Assembly (NCBI GenBank): GCA_902806295.1
Contig: CADCWB010000066.1
Coordinates: forward strand, 1 to 6,214
DNA: 6,214 nucleotides
DNA from: an uncultured Sphingomonas sp.
GTDB lineage: Bacteria > Pseudomonadota > Alphaproteobacteria > Sphingomonadales > Sphingomonadaceae
Direction of reading: 5' to 3'
Position 1 is the first letter of the stretch. Every line of letters begins with the position of its first letter. Below, in pieces: positions 1 through 5,920 of the stretch. The position numbers and the translations under genes were made by a program. The notes under the pieces were generated by a model. The model made no database searches. It was not told the DNA's origin and saw only the letters and a list, made by a program, of their open reading frames with translations.

Positions 1-30
1 GATGATCTTGGCGAGGTCCGTGTCGAACAC
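1..30 (-). CDS. cyoB: Ubiquinol oxidase subunit I, 5' end only (partial)
   Basis: Only the first ten codons are inside the window; they read from a GTG start as MFDTDLAKII and run off the left edge. The start is supported by a GGAG Shine-Dalgarno motif at 40-43, nine bases upstream, and by its place 18 bp after the cyoA stop codon. In the cyo operon cyoB directly follows cyoA and encodes the heme-copper subunit that reduces oxygen, oxidises ubiquinol and pumps protons. The N-terminus resembles alphaproteobacterial CyoB proteins as I remember them, but ten residues are too few for a call on sequence alone. The identification therefore rests mainly on gene order. Confidence 0.72.
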   Translation of the reverse strand, partial: MFDTDLAKII

Positions 31-48
31 TGAACTTGGCTCCGGCTA

Positions 49-1239
49 TCAGGCGGTGGCGGGCCCGGCGGCCCGAAGGGTGGCAGGCAGGTCGACCGCC
101 GTCATGTTGCGGTTGGCGGGATCGCCGGGACGGGCGACGCCAGGCGCCTTCTTGGGATCGGTCGGCTTGGTGAAGTGCGGCGCCGAACCTTTCTCCTCAG
201 GCGACTTGAACACCGCGCCTTCGGGCTTTTCGCCATGCAGCGGCGCGGACCCGCGTCCCGGCGGCATGCCGGCGCCCGGTCGGACGTTGTGAGGATCACC
301 GCCGCCATGACCCATGTCGCGCGCCATCACGTCGCTCATGCACGGCTTGCCGGGCTCGACGCAGCGCTCCAGGATGCGGCGATAAAGGTCGGACGGCACG
401 GCCGCGAAATGCATCAGCGGAACCTTCTCGCTCGGCTTCACCAGCTGCATGTAGGTCGGCAGGTTAAGCTGACGCCCGCCGCTCTTCACGCCGCTCACCC
501 ATCGCTCGAACTGCGCCGGCGGAACGCCGCGGATGGCGAACTTCATGTCGGAGAAGCCGGCACCGCTATAGTTTCCAGAATAGCCGATCTCCTCGACTGG
601 CCGGTTGAGGACGGCATGCAGTGTGCTCTGCATGCCCGGCATGGCGTAGATCATCCCGGCCATGGTGGGCGCGTAGAAGGTGTTCATCATGTTGGTGGAA
701 GTTATCTCGAACCGTACCTGCCGGTTGACCGGCAGCACCAGCTCGTTGACCGTGGCGATCCCCTGCTCTGGGTAGATGAACAGCCACTTCCAATCCATCG
801 AGACCACTTGGACCCGCATCGGTTCGCCGGGCGCGGTGTCCGCGTCCTGCGCGGCCGCCACTCGATCGAGCGGACGAAAGGGATCGAGCAGGTGGGTGCT
901 CGACCAGGTCAGGGCGCCTAGTGCGATGATGATCAGCAGCGGCGCGGACCAGATCACCAGCTCCAGCGTCGTGGAATGGTCGAAGTCGGGATCGTAAGTG
1001 CCACCCTTACCCTTGCGATAGCGCCAGGCGAAGACCACGATCAGGATCATCACCGGCACGATGATCAGCAGCATGAGGCCGGTGGAGATGTAGATGATGT
1101 CACGCTGCTGCCGCGCCACGTCGCCGGCCGGGTTCAGCACCGCCCGCTGGCAGGCCGAGAGGAAGACCAGCAGTGGCAAGAGCGCCAGGCTCTTGAGGCG
1201 TCCTGTCGTCAAAGGGGATCGCTGCGGCATGCCAGTCAT
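49..1239 (-). CDS. cyoA: Cytochrome bo-type ubiquinol oxidase subunit II (lipoprotein)
   Basis: Encodes subunit II of the cytochrome bo ubiquinol oxidase, an inner-membrane terminal oxidase passing electrons from ubiquinol to oxygen. The 396-residue protein starts with a lipoprotein signal peptide whose lipobox LSAC places the lipidated cysteine at residue 30. Two membrane segments follow (about 48-72 and 94-112), then a periplasmic cupredoxin-like domain. The stretch WKWLFIYPEQGIATVNE (about 150-166) matches E. coli CyoA as remembered, and YAMPGMQ and YSGAGFSDMKF align with the same family. The cysteine and histidine ligands of a CuA centre are missing, as expected for a quinol rather than a cytochrome c oxidase. 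The C-terminus is unusual: from about residue 311 a Gly/Pro/Lys/His-rich tail of some 85 residues makes it longer than the 315 residues of E. coli CyoA. The start at 1239 lacks a clear Shine-Dalgarno motif; an in-frame ATG at 1230 is an alternative and leaves the signal peptide intact. cyoB follows 18 bp downstream. Confidence 0.96.
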   Translation of the reverse strand: MTGMPQRSPLTTGRLKSLALLPLLVFLSACQRAVLNPAGDVARQQRDIIYISTGLMLLIIVPVMILIVVFAWRYRKGKGGTYDPDFDHSTTLELVIWSAPLLIIIALGALTWSSTHLLDPFRPLDRVAAAQDADTAPGEPMRVQVVSMDWKWLFIYPEQGIATVNELVLPVNRQVRFEITSTNMMNTFYAPTMAGMIYAMPGMQSTLHAVLNRPVEEIGYSGNYSGAGFSDMKFAIRGVPPAQFERWVSGVKSGGRQLNLPTYMQLVKPSEKVPLMHFAAVPSDLYRRILERCVEPGKPCMSDVMARDMGHGGGDPHNVRPGAGMPPGRGSAPLHGEKPEGAVFKSPEEKGSAPHFTKPTDPKKAPGVARPGDPANRNMTAVDLPATLRAAGPATA

Positions 1240-1263
1240 CTAGTTACCCGAAGGGGTCCGCAA

Positions 1264-1284
1264 CATTGGACATTTTGTCCAATG
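1264..1284. promoter_or_regulatory. Perfect inverted repeat, candidate operator between cyoA and the transporter gene
   Basis: Two 9-base arms, CATTGGACA (1264-1272) and TGTCCAATG (1276-1284), are exact reverse complements separated by TTT. The site lies in the 144-bp region between the divergent cyoA and transporter genes, 25 bp from the cyoA start and 99 bp from the preferred transporter start. The symmetry, size and AT-rich centre suit a dimeric helix-turn-helix regulator. No T-run follows either arm, so it does not look like a terminator. I do not recognise the motif as FNR/CRP, LexA, Irr or RegA type. A smaller GC-rich inverted repeat (GCCGC-GGT-GCGGC, 1294-1306) lies just beside it. No convincing -35/-10 pair was seen on either strand, so promoter positions are not given. 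Its role as an operator is inferred. Confidence 0.5.
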
Positions 1285-1383
1285 CCCAACGTCGCCGCGG
1301 TGCGGCATAGGCCAAGCAAATGGCAGTTGCGCGCCTGGTAGGTTCGCGACACGATGACCTCGTCTATCGGAGACACTTGCCCA

Positions 1384-2715
1384 ATGACCGCTCCAGCTTC
1401 CGCGTCCAGTTCCACGCCGCTCGAACGTGACGCGCGGCTGGTCAACGCCCGCGATGGTACCATTCGACCGGGTGAGATCGCCATCGGCGTGATCATCGGC
1501 CGCACCGGCGAGTTCTTCGACTTCTTCGTCTATGCAATCGCATCGGTGCTGGTGTTCCCGGCGCTGGTGTTCCCCTTCGTGGATGCGCTGACCGGCACGC
1601 TTTATTCCTTTGCTCTCTTCTCGCTGGCTTTCATCGGGCGGCCGATCGGAACGCTGATCTTCACCTGGATCGACCAGCGCCATGGCCGCGGGGTCAAACT
1701 GACCATCGCCATGTTCCTGCTGGGCGGCTCGACCATGGCGATCGCGGTGCTGCCGGGCTATGCGCAAGTTGGCGCCGCCAGCGCCTGGATCCTTGGCTTC
1801 TTCCGCTTGTGCCAGGGGATCGCGCTCGGTGGAGCATGGGACGGACTGCCGTCCTTGCTGCAGCTCAACGCGCCGGAAGAGAAGCGCGGCTGGTACGCCA
1901 TGGTGCCGCAGTTGGGAGCGCCGATCGGACTGCTCGTCGCCTGCGCGCTCTTCGGCTACTTCCTCGCCCTGCTCACGCCGGAGGATTTCGTCCGGTGGGG
2001 CTGGCGCTATCCTTTTTTCGTGGCGCTGGCGATCAACGTGGTGGCCCTGTTCGCCCGTTTGCGGCTGGTCGCGACACCCGAGTTCCAGCGCTTGTTCGAG
2101 TCGCGGGAACTGCAACCCTCGCCGCCCTTCCAGACCTTGTTCGCGGAGTGGCGGACGATCCTGCTCGGCGCCTTCGCCCCGCTCGCCAGCTTCGCGCTCT
2201 TCCATCTGGTTGCGGTGTTTCCACTGTCGTGGGTCAGCCTCAACACCAATGAGGAGCCGGTCCGCTTTCTCATGCTCGAGGCAGTCGGAGCAGTGCTCTG
2301 CATCATGGCGATCCTTGCCTCCGGGCTGATCGCCGACCGGGTCGGGCGCCGGGCGGTGCTGGGTGTCTCGGCCGTGCTCATCGGAGTGTACAGCGGCATT
2401 GCGCCGCGACTGCTTGACGGCGGACAACTCGGCGAGGCCGTGTACCTGTTCGCCGGCTTCATCCTGCTCGGCCTGTCCTTCGGCCAATCGACCAACGTGG
2501 TGAACAGCAATTTCGCGCCTTACCATCGCTATACAGGGGCAGCGATCGTCTCGAACTCAGCATGGTTTCTCGGTGCCGGCTTTGCACCGCTGGTGGCGCT
2601 GTTTCTGGCGAGCCACTTCGGACTATGGTCGGTCGGACTTTACCTACTCTCAGGCGTGATTTGCACGCTGGCCGCGCTTGGGATCAACAAGCAGTTTGCG
2701 CAGCGGGGAAGCTGA
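1384..2715 (+). CDS. MFS transporter, metabolite:H+ symporter type
   Basis: Predicted inner-membrane secondary transporter of the major facilitator superfamily; the substrate cannot be read from the sequence. The 443-residue protein has a hydrophilic N-terminus of about 29 residues and then alternating hydrophobic segments consistent with about 12 membrane helices. Helix 1 carries GRTGEFFDFFVY (about 39-50), typical of the metabolite:H+ symporter subgroup, whose members carry dicarboxylates, citrate, shikimate or osmolytes. The loop 2-3 signature appears as GTLIFTWIDQRHGRGVK (about 89-105) and its second-half copy as SGLIADRVGRRAVLG (about 311-325). The ATG at 1384 is preferred because GGAGA lies at 1369-1373, ten bases upstream; an in-frame ATG at 1354 would add ten residues and cannot be excluded. 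The gene is divergent from cyoA and ends 8 bp from folC, which reads towards it, so it is probably transcribed alone. The family call is firm; the subgroup is less certain. Confidence 0.92.
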   Translation: MTAPASASSSTPLERDARLVNARDGTIRPGEIAIGVIIGRTGEFFDFFVYAIASVLVFPALVFPFVDALTGTLYSFALFSLAFIGRPIGTLIFTWIDQRHGRGVKLTIAMFLLGGSTMAIAVLPGYAQVGAASAWILGFFRLCQGIALGGAWDGLPSLLQLNAPEEKRGWYAMVPQLGAPIGLLVACALFGYFLALLTPEDFVRWGWRYPFFVALAINVVALFARLRLVATPEFQRLFESRELQPSPPFQTLFAEWRTILLGAFAPLASFALFHLVAVFPLSWVSLNTNEEPVRFLMLEAVGAVLCIMAILASGLIADRVGRRAVLGVSAVLIGVYSGIAPRLLDGGQLGEAVYLFAGFILLGLSFGQSTNVVNSNFAPYHRYTGAAIVSNSAWFLGAGFAPLVALFLASHFGLWSVGLYLLSGVICTLAALGINKQFAQRGS

Positions 2716-2723
2716 TCTTGCGT

Positions 2724-4010
2724 TCAGGTGACGGTTTCCCCGTTCAAGCGCAGCACTTCGCCAGCCAGGTAAAGCGATCCCGCGATCAATGACGGACGAT
2801 CGTTTGAAGCATGATCTACCGCCGCCTTGATGCTGCTGAACGGCGTGCTTTGAAAGCCAAGGGCTTGCGCGATGTCGGACAGCTCGGAGGGGACGTAGCA
2901 GTCTTGATCCGGCACCGGCACCGTTAAGACCTCGCGCGCCAGTCCGAGAAAGGGCGATAGAAGCCCCTCGGCATCCTTCGTCCGCAAACAGCCGGCAATC
3001 AGCGTAAGCGGTGCGTGCGGACGCATTGCCATCGCAAGAGCCTCTGCCGCAGCCGCATTGTGACCGCCGTCCAACCAGACTTCACGCCCCATCGCCAGCG
3101 GTCCATCGGCAAGGCACTGCAGCCGCGCTGGCCATTGCACCGACTCCATCGACGCCCGCAGTGCGCGCTCGTCAACGTCCAGCCGATCCTGGTGCCGCAA
3201 CATGGCCACCGCCAGCCCGGCATTCAGCTGCTGGTGGGCTCCGGCAAGCCGAGGAGGTGGAAGCAGCAGTTCGCCCTGCTCATCGCGGTACTGAAGACCA
3301 TTGGGTCCGGAGAGGAGTTCCCAGTCCGAACCGAGCGGGAACCAGGGAGCGCCACGCTCGGCCGCTACCTGCCCGATGCGATCGGCTGCGTTCCCATCAT
3401 AATGGAGGGTGACGAGCGGCACGTCGTGCTTGGCGATGCCCGCCTTCTCTCCAGCGATATCGCTCAGGGCTGGCCCCAGCCACTGCTGGTGATCGAGCCC
3501 CAGTGATGCGATGCCGGTCACCAGCGGGCGCTCGATGACATTGGTGGCGTCCAGGCGGCCACCCATGCCGACTTCAAGCACCAGCGCGTCTGCGGGCGTG
3601 CGGGCGAATGCCAACATCGCGGCAGCAGAGGTTACTTCGAAGAAACTCGGCTCGATCCCGTCGCTGGCGTCGAGCACCTCGCTCAGGAGATCGGCTAGCG
3701 GCTCATCCTCGATCAGCTTGCCGGCCAGCCGTATACGCTCGTTGAACCGGATGAGGTGGGGCGAGGTGAACACGTGGACCTGGTGCCCCGCCGCTTCCAA
3801 GGCCGCGCGAAGGAACGCGCAGGTGGAACCTTTCCCGTTGGTCCCGGCAACATGGAACACGGCTGGGAACAGGTCCTGCGGCCGGCCGAGCCGCCCCATT
3901 GACGCCTCGATGCGCTCCAACCCCAAGCGGTCGCCGCCGGAACTCAGTCGAGCCAGCCGGTTGAGCTCTTCTTGAACGCCCGGATGATCCGAGCGCGCAC
4001 CATCCGCCAT
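2724..4010 (-). CDS. folC: Bifunctional dihydrofolate synthase / folylpolyglutamate synthase
   Basis: Cytoplasmic ATP-dependent ligase of the Mur ligase-like family. It joins L-glutamate to dihydropteroate to give dihydrofolate and adds further glutamates to reduced folates. The 428-residue length is normal for bacterial FolC. The ATP-binding P-loop is GTNGKGS (residues 56-62). Further family motifs follow in order: FTSPHLIRFNERI, FFEVTSAAAMLAF, LEVGMGGRLDATN (the GMGGRLDAT signature), LGLDHQQWLG and GEKAGIAK, then DGGHN in the C-terminal domain. No key motif is missing. The start ATG shares one base with the accD stop codon (TAATG), which implies translational coupling to accD. The accD-folC pairing is common in alphaproteobacteria. 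The gene ends 8 bp from the convergent transporter gene, with no strong terminator between them. Confidence 0.97.
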   Translation of the reverse strand: MADGARSDHPGVQEELNRLARLSSGGDRLGLERIEASMGRLGRPQDLFPAVFHVAGTNGKGSTCAFLRAALEAAGHQVHVFTSPHLIRFNERIRLAGKLIEDEPLADLLSEVLDASDGIEPSFFEVTSAAAMLAFARTPADALVLEVGMGGRLDATNVIERPLVTGIASLGLDHQQWLGPALSDIAGEKAGIAKHDVPLVTLHYDGNAADRIGQVAAERGAPWFPLGSDWELLSGPNGLQYRDEQGELLLPPPRLAGAHQQLNAGLAVAMLRHQDRLDVDERALRASMESVQWPARLQCLADGPLAMGREVWLDGGHNAAAAEALAMAMRPHAPLTLIAGCLRTKDAEGLLSPFLGLAREVLTVPVPDQDCYVPSELSDIAQALGFQSTPFSSIKAAVDHASNDRPSLIAGSLYLAGEVLRLNGETVT

Positions 4011-4864
4011 TAGGCGGCGACCTGCTCCGGCGCGAGGTAGCCGATCAGCCGAGCCAGCGTTGAACGGAGCTCGGAGCGGTGGGTCACCATGTCGATCATC
4101 CCGTGGTCCAGAAGATATTCGGCGCGCTGGAACCCGTCGGGTAGCTTCTCGCGGATGGTCTGCTCGATGACACGCTGCCCAGCGAATCCGATCAGCGCGC
4201 CCGGCTCCGCCAACTGCACGTCGCCCAGCATGGCATAGGACGCGGTGACACCGCCGGTAGTCGGGTCAGTCAGCACGACGATGTAGGGCAGACCGGCCTC
4301 GCGCAGCTGGGCCAGCGCCACGGTGGTCCGCGGCATTTGCATCAGGCTTAGAATACCTTCCTGCATGCGGGCACCGCCGGCTGCGGTAAACATGATGAAC
4401 GGCGCTCCAGCCGCGATCGCGGCCTGGACGCCGGCGACGAAGGCAGAGCCGACAGCCACGCCCATCGACCCGCCCATGAAGGCGAAGTCCTGCACTCCGA
4501 CGACGACGGGCCGACCCTCGATCCGCCCTGTGGCGTTGACCATTGCATCACGCTCCTCGGTCGCGGAGCGCGCGGCCTTGAGGCGATCGACATACTTCTT
4601 GGTGTCGCGGAACCTGAGCGGATCCTCGCGCACTTCCGGGCTCTTCAGCACGTCATATTCGCCGTCATCGAACAGCATGTCGAACCGCTGGCGCGCGCGG
4701 ATGCGGTCGTGGTGGTCGCAACGCGGGCAGACGAATTGATTATCCTCCCATTCCTTCGAGAAGATCATCGACTCGCATTTTTTGCACTTATGCCAGAGAT
4801 TGTCGGCGACCTGCCGCTTCGGAAGGAAGGGAATGCCATTGCGGACGCGGCTCAGCCAGTTCAT
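4010..4864 (-). CDS. accD: Acetyl-CoA carboxylase carboxyltransferase subunit beta
   Basis: Beta subunit of the carboxyltransferase of acetyl-CoA carboxylase. With AccA it moves the carboxyl group from biotin to acetyl-CoA to form malonyl-CoA, the first committed step of fatty-acid synthesis in the cytoplasm. The 284-residue protein has the N-terminal four-cysteine zinc ribbon typical of bacterial AccD: Cys27 and Cys30 (CKKC), then Cys46 and Cys49 (CPRC). The crotonase-fold carboxyltransferase domain follows, with FAFMGGSMGVAVG, the glycine-rich AAGGARMQEG, PTTGGVTASYAMLGD and IGFAGQRVIEQT. The domain is complete. The start ATG is weakly supported by a purine-rich AGGCGAG about ten bases upstream, but it gives the usual N-terminus (MNWLSRVRNGIPF). 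The gene lies 50 bp after pyrF and overlaps folC by one base. The trp genes that often precede accD in alphaproteobacteria are missing here. Confidence 0.98.
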   Translation of the reverse strand: MNWLSRVRNGIPFLPKRQVADNLWHKCKKCESMIFSKEWEDNQFVCPRCDHHDRIRARQRFDMLFDDGEYDVLKSPEVREDPLRFRDTKKYVDRLKAARSATEERDAMVNATGRIEGRPVVVGVQDFAFMGGSMGVAVGSAFVAGVQAAIAAGAPFIMFTAAGGARMQEGILSLMQMPRTTVALAQLREAGLPYIVVLTDPTTGGVTASYAMLGDVQLAEPGALIGFAGQRVIEQTIREKLPDGFQRAEYLLDHGMIDMVTHRSELRSTLARLIGYLAPEQVAA

Positions 4865-4914
4865 CGGTGCTTGTCTCGCCTGCTTGAGGGCTGCTCGCCT
4901 AGCGCCCGTTGGCC

Positions 4915-5589
4915 TTAGAGGGAAGCCGCGATGGCGCGGGCTGCTGCCGTAGGGTCCGTTGCGGCGGTGATCGGACGTCCAACAACCAGCATGGACGCGC
5001 CGGCCGTAAGTGCTTCCTTGGGGGTCATCACTCGCTTCTGATCGCCGAAACTGCCTCCCTCCGGCCGAATGCCTGGAACCACGAAGTAGCCCTCCGGCCA
5101 GGCGGCGCGGGCACTCGCCACCTCAGCGCCTGAGCAGACGATCCCGTCGCAGCCGCTATCCCCCACGAGCTGGCTCAGGCGGCGGACCTGCTCGGCGGGC
5201 GAGCCTTGCACCCCGGCTTCGACCAGATCGCCGGCGTCCAAGCTGGTGAGAACCGTGACAGCCACGACCTTGCACCCGGCTGGAGCAGCCTGTTTGGCAG
5301 CAGCAAGCATGGCGCGGCCGCCCGCCGCATGAACGGTCAGGACCGCCGGCCCAAGTGCCTGAAGCGCTTCGACGGCTTTGCCGACCGTGTTTGGAATATC
5401 GTGCAGCTTGAGGTCGAGGAAGATAGGCAATTCAAGCTCACGCAGGCCGCTCACCCCGGACGGCCCGTTGGCCGCGAAGAACTCCAGCCCGACTTTAAGC
5501 CCTCCGACATGGTCGCGCACGGCCGCGGCGACCGATCGGGCGCGGGCCAGATCCGGCGTATCTAAAGCAAGGAATACGGGATTGCTCAT
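4915..5589 (-). CDS. pyrF: Orotidine 5'-phosphate decarboxylase
   Basis: Cytoplasmic TIM-barrel enzyme that decarboxylates orotidine 5'-phosphate to UMP, the last step of de novo pyrimidine synthesis. The 224-residue length fits the short bacterial group of the family. Asp10 in the first strand (LALDTPD) and Lys32 (LKVGLEFF) are at the expected places, and the catalytic D-x-K-x-x-D signature is intact as Asp59, Lys61 and Asp64 in LDLKLHDIPNTV. Phosphate-binding elements follow as VPGIRPEGG and the C-terminal LVVGRPIT. The start ATG overlaps the stop codon of the upstream lapA-like gene as ATGA, which suggests translational coupling; no strong separate Shine-Dalgarno motif is seen. accD follows after 50 bp. 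Confidence 0.97.
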   Translation of the reverse strand: MSNPVFLALDTPDLARARSVAAAVRDHVGGLKVGLEFFAANGPSGVSGLRELELPIFLDLKLHDIPNTVGKAVEALQALGPAVLTVHAAGGRAMLAAAKQAAPAGCKVVAVTVLTSLDAGDLVEAGVQGSPAEQVRRLSQLVGDSGCDGIVCSGAEVASARAAWPEGYFVVPGIRPEGGSFGDQKRVMTPKEALTAGASMLVVGRPITAATDPTAAARAIAASL

Positions 5590-5777
5590 CGATGGCTTAC
5601 ATCCGCCTCGACGGGGCTGACTGCCGGCGAATTGGGCAGCACCTCAGCCGGGCGGCCCTGGCCAGCGAGCCGCCGCTTCATCGCCCACAGCTGACCGCGC
5701 GATACGACGAACGGCGGAACGAAACCGGCCAGGAACACGGCCAGAACAACCCAGAACAATGTGCGCAGGAACCGCAT
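5586..5777 (-). CDS. Small LapA-like (DUF1049) membrane protein, apparently shortened
   Basis: The 63-residue product starts MRFLRTLFWVVLAVFLAGF, the typical first membrane segment of LapA/DUF1049 proteins, which take part in controlling lipopolysaccharide assembly in the inner membrane of gammaproteobacteria. It continues at once with FVPPFVVSRGQLWAMKRRLAG (residues 19-39), which resembles the end of the second membrane segment and the basic cytoplasmic stretch after it. The middle of a normal protein, with the Asn-Trp and Leu-Trp-containing periplasmic loop and most of helix 2, is not there, so the product has one hydrophobic stretch of about 22 residues. It is in frame and not otherwise damaged. 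The ATG at 5777 is chosen because it gives the canonical N-terminus; longer in-frame extensions upstream do not look like protein. The Shine-Dalgarno (GAGCGA) is weak. It overlaps pyrF by four bases and probably heads the pyrF-accD-folC transcription unit. The family call is from memory of related sequences and is moderate. Confidence 0.68.
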   Translation of the reverse strand: MRFLRTLFWVVLAVFLAGFVPPFVVSRGQLWAMKRRLAGQGRPAEVLPNSPAVSPVEADVSHR

Positions 5778-5920
5778 GGTCGTTCGCTCTAGGCGAGCCC
5801 GGTTGGCATTTCCAGCACCTCGCAATCGTCGCGGCCAGCGCTCGTTTCGGCGCACGCGTAAGGAAGTCCCTTGAGTGGCCTGACCAGCCGCTCCAAGACC
5901 ATCTGGGGAGGACTGGAAAG
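5778..5920. other. Divergent intergenic region between the lapA-like gene and the serine hydrolase gene
   Basis: This 143-bp stretch must carry the promoter of the leftward lapA-like/pyrF/accD/folC cluster and that of the rightward hydrolase gene. No clear -35/-10 pair or operator was identified on either strand. Its only firm signal is the hydrolase Shine-Dalgarno at 5905-5912. A 37-codon minus-strand reading frame (5789-5902) lies inside it but has no recognisable ribosome binding site or family. Confidence 0.6.
5905..5912 (+). promoter_or_regulatory. Strong Shine-Dalgarno that fixes a CTG start
   Basis: GGGGAGGA at 5905-5912 is the best anti-16S match in this part of the window. The codon at the ideal distance, 8 bases downstream at 5921, is CTG. 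There is no in-frame ATG, GTG or TTG between 5777 and 5921, so this site supports CTG as the start of the exported serine hydrolase gene. Confidence 0.7.

Noticed and set aside
175..921. Long plus-strand open frame opposite cyoA (248 codons)
   Set aside because: It is antisense to the well-supported cyoA. Its translation is rich in His and Arg without recognisable domains, as expected for a shadow frame in GC-rich DNA.
1294..1306. Short GC-rich hairpin GCCGC-GGT-GCGGC in the cyoA/transporter intergenic region
   Set aside because: Five-base GC arms are frequent by chance in DNA of this composition. It is mentioned only as a neighbour of the stronger palindrome.
1240..2526. Long minus-strand open frame opposite the transporter gene (428 codons)
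   Set aside because: The product is a low-complexity Glu/Gln/Arg/His-rich string that mirrors the transporter codons, has no known motif and covers the divergent promoter region.
2704..2742. Inverted repeat CGGGGAA / TTCCCCG around the convergent stop codons of the transporter gene and folC, as a possible shared terminator
   Set aside because: The arms are only 7 bases with a 25-base loop and no T-run on either side, and one arm lies in the folC coding sequence. It is too weak to call a terminator.
4893..5798. A 10-base sequence GCTCGCCTAG on the plus strand (4893-4902) and again on the minus strand (5789-5798), flanking pyrF and the lapA-like gene like ends of a mobile unit
   Set aside because: Matches of ten bases are expected by chance several times in 6 kb of GC-rich DNA. 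There is no transposase, no target duplication, and the enclosed genes are housekeeping genes.
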